Both the position numbers and the translations under genes were made by a program. A stretch of 9,598 nucleotides of DNA, from NCBI GenBank assembly GCA_958446945.1, contig CAUCYJ010000101.1, positions 1 to 9,598 of the forward strand. The letters are read 5' to 3'. Below, piece after piece: positions 6,417 through 9,598 of the stretch. The notes under the pieces are model-generated. The model was not told the origin of the DNA. It did not search any database and worked only from the letters and a program-made list of their open reading frames with translations. How positions within the stretch are numbered: the stretch's first letter is position 1; each line of letters opens with the position of its first letter. The DNA is from UBA9414 sp958446945. Its GTDB lineage: Bacteria > Bacillota > Clostridia > Lachnospirales > Lachnospiraceae.

Positions 6417-7769
6417 CTACTCCTTTTTTTGAAATACTGAAATAAAAAATCCATCACTTTGATATATGCCTGGCAGAAGTTTCAGCATATTTCCTTCTAC
6501 CGCCGATTTTAAGCTGTCACAAACTGCCTCTGAAATTGAAACCGGAAGAAATTCCGGCGCAGTTTCCAGAAACCAGCTTACATTTTCTTCATTTTCCTCT
6601 CTATTCAGAGTACAAGTGCTGTAGATTAATCTCCCTCCCGGTTTTACATATGTCCGGACTACTGCCAAAATCTCTCTTTGCAGCTTTACAAGTTCTTTTT
6701 GCATTTCTCGTGTAATATTGTATTTTAAATCTGTCTTTTTTCCAAGCACGCCAAGCCCGGAACACGGAAGATCTGCAATCACAATATCTGCTCTTTCTTC
6801 CGATTCCGGAACCGGCACAGTTGCATCCTGGCAAGAAACCGTTACATTTTCAAATCCAAGACGTATTACATTCTCCTCAATCAATTCTGTTTTATAAGTG
6901 GTCAGATCTCTTGCTTCTACAAGTCCTGTCCCTTCCAGTTTTTCCGCCATGTGAAGTGCTTTTCCTCCCGGCGCTGCACACACATCGATTACATAGTCTC
7001 CCTTTTTTGGTGCTGCAAGCTCTGTCACAAGCATGGAACTAAGATCCTGAACTTGAAATGCCCCATCCTGAAAGCTCTTGAGACTTCCAAGATAATCAAA
7101 TCCACTAATCCAGTATGCATAAGGCAGATACGGATGTGGTTTTACATTCACTCCTTCTTCCCGAAGCAGCTCTGCAAGTTTCTCAGGCGTCTGTTTCTGA
7201 AGATTACACCGGATTGTCAGCGGTTTTTCTCTCTGAAAATCCCCAAATATTTTCTCTGTGGTTTCCCGTCCATACTGCTCCAGAAATTGCTCTGTCATCC
7301 ACTCTGGAATAGAATAACGAACAGAAAGATAAGTAACTGCATCTTTTTCATCCGGCCATTTCACCTGATCTTTATTCCGCCCCACAGTTCTTAATACACC
7401 ATTGACGAACCCTTTCAGATTCCGGAACCCTTTCTTCACAGCAAGTTTTACCGCCTCATTGCAAACTGCAGAATCCGGAACACTGTCCATATAACGCATC
7501 TGATATACTGCGCTTCTTAAAATCATTCGGATGACCGGTTTCATTTTGTTTACTTTTACACTGGAAAACTGATTCAGAATATAATCAATCTCTATCATAT
7601 GTTCGAGCGTTCCCTCTGTCACTCTTGTAATAAATGCACGCTCACGTTTCTCCAGATACTGATATTTCCCAAGTGTATTCTGAAGCGCTACATGACTTTT
7701 TACGTGATCTCGCGTAATTTCAAGAAGAATTTCCAGCACAAGTTCTCTCTCATTGATTTCTTTAGTCAT
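6417..7769 (-). CDS. rsmB: 16S rRNA m5C967 methyltransferase RsmB
   Basis: Methylates C5 of a cytosine (C967 in E. coli numbering) in 16S rRNA using SAM. The 450 residues have an N-terminal NusB-like helical RNA-binding domain (about 5-130) and a C-terminal Rossmann methyltransferase domain. Motif I is VCAAPGGK (263-270), motif IV is DLPCSGLG with C336 (333-340), and motif VI is STCT with the catalytic C386 (384-387). Having both cysteines marks an RNA m5C methyltransferase. Motif IV has Leu where Ala is commoner (DAPCSG), a conservative change. The ATG overlaps the upstream protease stop by 8 bases (ATGACTAA) and lies downstream of GGAGGAAGAAGG. RsmB rather than RsmF is supported by the NusB-like domain and the fmt/rlmN neighbourhood. 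Confidence 0.95.
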   Translation of the reverse strand: MTKEINERELVLEILLEITRDHVKSHVALQNTLGKYQYLEKRERAFITRVTEGTLEHMIEIDYILNQFSSVKVNKMKPVIRMILRSAVYQMRYMDSVPDSAVCNEAVKLAVKKGFRNLKGFVNGVLRTVGRNKDQVKWPDEKDAVTYLSVRYSIPEWMTEQFLEQYGRETTEKIFGDFQREKPLTIRCNLQKQTPEKLAELLREEGVNVKPHPYLPYAYWISGFDYLGSLKSFQDGAFQVQDLSSMLVTELAAPKKGDYVIDVCAAPGGKALHMAEKLEGTGLVEARDLTTYKTELIEENVIRLGFENVTVSCQDATVPVPESEERADIVIADLPCSGLGVLGKKTDLKYNITREMQKELVKLQREILAVVRTYVKPGGRLIYSTCTLNREENEENVSWFLETAPEFLPVSISEAVCDSLKSAVEGNMLKLLPGIYQSDGFFISVFQKKE

Positions 7770-8472
7770 TGTCCCTTCTTCCTCCTGTCAGGAGCAAAAT
7801 TCTAAGAAGCTGCAGAATAGCCCCTGCCGCTCCTGCCACATAAGTAAGAGCTGCCGCTCCAAGTACTTTCTTTGCCGCTCCAAGTTCATCTTCCGCAAGC
7901 ATTCCCGTAGAACCTAAAATCCGGATTGCACGGCTGGATGCATTGAACTCTACTGGAAGTGTTATAACCTGAAAAAGCACTGCTATAGAAAATGCAAGAA
8001 TCCCAATATTAATCAACCAGGAAGCACTTTCTCCTCTAATAAATAAGCCCATCACAATCAGCGGCCACGCAATTGCAGAACCAAAGTTTGCCACCGGAAC
8101 AAGCGCCCCGCGAATCGTAAGCGGTGCATAGTTTCCAGCATGTTGAAGGGCATGACCGCACTCATGTGCGGCAACTCCTACTGCTGCGACAGATGTCGAA
8201 CCATAAGTCGCATCCGAAAGCCGAAGCACTTTTTTTCTTGGATCATAATGGTCTGTCAGTTGCCCAGAAACATGCTCTACCCGAACATCATAAATACCTG
8301 CCTGTCTAAGTATACGCTCTGCCGCTTCGCGACCAGTCATCCCTGCCCGATTCTGAATATAAGAATACTTCGCATAAGTTGATTTTACTTTTGCCGATGC
8401 AAGAAGGCTTAGCACTACACCGATGAAAACTAAAATATATGTTGGATCAAAATACATTGGATAATAAAACAT
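7762..8472 (-). CDS. yugP: YugP-type membrane zinc metallopeptidase
   Basis: A predicted integral-membrane zinc protease of the YugP family (neutral zinc metallopeptidase type 2). The 236 residues carry the metal-binding HECGH (103-107) in a hydrophobic context, with E175 in LPVEFNASSRA as the probable third ligand. Membrane segments are likely at about 11-27, 131-146, 152-173 and 208-227. The N-terminal segment is followed by a Tyr-rich stretch and GMTGREAAERILRQAG, typical of the family. A strong GGAGGG ribosome binding site precedes the ATG, 11 bases after the fmt stop, and the end overlaps rsmB by 8 bases, so it is a full operon member. The substrate is unknown. It is absent from this cluster in B. 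subtilis. Confidence 0.9.
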   Translation of the reverse strand: MFYYPMYFDPTYILVFIGVVLSLLASAKVKSTYAKYSYIQNRAGMTGREAAERILRQAGIYDVRVEHVSGQLTDHYDPRKKVLRLSDATYGSTSVAAVGVAAHECGHALQHAGNYAPLTIRGALVPVANFGSAIAWPLIVMGLFIRGESASWLINIGILAFSIAVLFQVITLPVEFNASSRAIRILGSTGMLAEDELGAAKKVLGAAALTYVAGAAGAILQLLRILLLTGGRRDND

Positions 8473-8483
8473 ACTGTTCCCTC

Positions 8484-9428
8484 CTAATTACAATGTGCTC
8501 CCCCAAGCATCATTCCTTCTGCAATTTGGTATCCCCGCATAAACGAAGCGCTATCCATACGTTTCTTTCCCGGAATCTGAAGTTCCTGAATCAGAAGACT
8601 TCCCTTTCCTGTCTGCACTTCAAATCCTTCTTTTGTAACTTTTACTATAGTACCAGGCGCTTTCCCGGACGCTGTATCTGTCACATCTGCTGCCCAGATT
8701 TTCATAACCTTTCCATCCCATTGCGTATAAGCGCTTGGCCAGGAATTTAATCCGCGGATCAGCTGTTCAATTGCTTTGGCATCTTGTGTCCAGTCAATTT
8801 CTCCCATTTTCTTATCCAGCATCTTCGCATATGCCGTTGGCGAATCTCCCTGTTTTTCCGGGACAATTGTATGCTCCTCAAGTCCCTTTAACGTCTCAAC
8901 ACAAAGCGCTGCTCCTGCTGCTGCCAGCTTGTCATGAAGACTCTCTCCTGTTTCTTTCGGTTCCAGCGCAACCTCTGTTTTCAGCAGCATATCTCCTGTA
9001 TCCAGCCCTTCATCCATCTGCATCGTTGTAACTCCGCTGACTGTCTCGCCATTGATAACCGCCCACTGGATCGGAGCCGCACCGCGATACTTCGGAAGAA
9101 GAGAAGCATGCACATTCACGCAGCCATATGGCGTTAGTTCCAGTATCTCTTTCGGAAGAATCTGGCCAAATGCAATTACAACCATAATATCTGCTTCGTA
9201 TTTCTTCAGTTCTTCAATACATTCTGCATTGCGGATTCTCTTCGGCTGATAAACTGGAATCCCATGTTTCTCCGCAGCAATCTTTACCGGAGTAAACTGC
9301 ATTTCTTTCCCGCGTCCTTTTGGCTTATCTGGCTGTGTCACCACCAGCACTACTTCATGTCCTGCAGCTACAAGCGCTTCCAATGTTCCGACAGAGAACT
9401 CCGGTGTTCCCATAAATATCACTCTCAT
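8484..9428 (-). CDS. fmt: Methionyl-tRNA formyltransferase
   Basis: Formylates initiator Met-tRNA using 10-formyltetrahydrofolate, for translation initiation. I place the start at the ATG of MRVIFMGTPEFS, the usual family beginning, preceded by GGAGG at nine-base spacing. An in-frame upstream ATG at 9482 would add 18 mostly basic residues translated from the out-of-register end of def and is rejected. The resulting 314 residues match the family. The catalytic triad N105, H107 and D143 lies in VNVHASLLPKYRGAAPIQW and GLDTGD at spacing matching E. coli N108/H110/D146. The C-terminal tRNA-binding OB domain begins around 207 and includes RGLNSWPSAY (225-234). It starts one base after the def stop, the standard pairing. 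Confidence 0.96.
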   Translation of the reverse strand: MRVIFMGTPEFSVGTLEALVAAGHEVVLVVTQPDKPKGRGKEMQFTPVKIAAEKHGIPVYQPKRIRNAECIEELKKYEADIMVVIAFGQILPKEILELTPYGCVNVHASLLPKYRGAAPIQWAVINGETVSGVTTMQMDEGLDTGDMLLKTEVALEPKETGESLHDKLAAAGAALCVETLKGLEEHTIVPEKQGDSPTAYAKMLDKKMGEIDWTQDAKAIEQLIRGLNSWPSAYTQWDGKVMKIWAADVTDTASGKAPGTIVKVTKEGFEVQTGKGSLLIQELQIPGKKRMDSASFMRGYQIAEGMMLGGAHCN

Positions 9429-9429
9429 T

Positions 9430-9598
9430 TTATTCTTCCTCCGCTTCCGGCGCTTCCACATCATGGAGCTCCCCTTCCACATGTGCTACATAAAGAATTC
9501 CATCCAGATGTTCAATCTCATGACAGAATGCTCTTGCTAGCAGGCCTTATCCTTCCATCTCAAATGGTTTCATATCTTGGTCAAGTGCCCGAATCTGA
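9430..9598 (-). pseudogene. def: Peptide deformylase, 3' portion, interrupted by an in-frame TAA
   Basis: The frame reads QIRALDQDMKPFEMEG, then TAA (9549-9547), then GLLARAFCHEIEHLDG and a further 22 residues ending EAEEE at a TAA one base before fmt. Residues on both sides match peptide deformylase without a gap or frame change, and the family usually has Glu (GEG) at the stop position, so one base change (GAA to TAA) explains it. The motif after the stop, CHEIEHLDG, holds two metal-binding His and the catalytic Glu, so the product ending at the TAA should be inactive. The 5' part of the gene lies outside the window. Alternatives are a base-call error or a redundant def copy elsewhere in the genome. 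The gene assignment is firm; whether it is broken in the living cell depends on that single base. Confidence 0.8.

Noticed and set aside
6951..7394. 147-codon plus-strand open frame opposite rsmB
   Set aside because: It lies wholly antisense to a well-supported gene with all catalytic motifs. The peptide is Cys/Phe/Ile-rich without domain features, typical of a shadow frame.
9429..9482. Longer fmt start adding 18 residues
   Set aside because: The extra residues (MWKGSSMMWKRRKRRKNK) are an off-frame reading of the def 3' end. The family starts at MRVIFMGTPEFS, where GGAGG is well placed.

Overview
The window reads as a stretch of a low-to-moderate GC Firmicutes chromosome, most likely a clostridial Lachnospiraceae-type gut anaerobe. 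I infer this from gene order, strong AGGAGG-type ribosome binding sites, protein style and an inserted YugP-type protease gene; composition was judged by eye, not counted. Every gene lies on the minus strand, so transcription runs from high to low coordinates.

Reading in the direction of transcription, the window holds the 3' end of def (peptide deformylase, 9598-9430), then fmt, a YugP-type membrane zinc protease, rsmB, rlmN, a PP2C phosphatase (stp/prpC), a PASTA Ser/Thr kinase (pknB/prkC), rsgA, rpe and thiN, ending at 258. Genes are separated by at most 23 bases and three pairs overlap, so this looks like one operon. It is the familiar def-fmt-rsmB-rlmN-prpC-prkC-rsgA-rpe-thiN cluster of Firmicutes with one extra gene, the protease, between fmt and rsmB. 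The genes join translation initiation (Fmt, Def), rRNA modification (RsmB, RlmN), 30S maturation (RsgA), a phosphorylation switch that senses the cell wall (Stp/PknB), and two metabolic enzymes (Rpe, ThiN).

Positions 84-257 form the only sizeable intergenic region. Beyond it, ychF begins on the same strand and runs off the low end (83-1). This gap holds a good sigma-A-type promoter for ychF, a palindrome next to its -35 box, three tandem 10-base repeats, and a leader hairpin with alternative pairing beside the ychF ribosome binding site. I see no intrinsic terminator after thiN.

I found no novel multi-gene system; this is a conserved housekeeping operon. The points most worth a second look are an in-frame TAA inside def just before its HExxH motif, a perfect 12-bp hairpin 28 bases into rsgA, the compact control region of ychF, and an Asp/Tyr-rich juxtamembrane tract in the kinase. 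No tRNA, rRNA, CRISPR, insertion sequence or riboswitch was seen.
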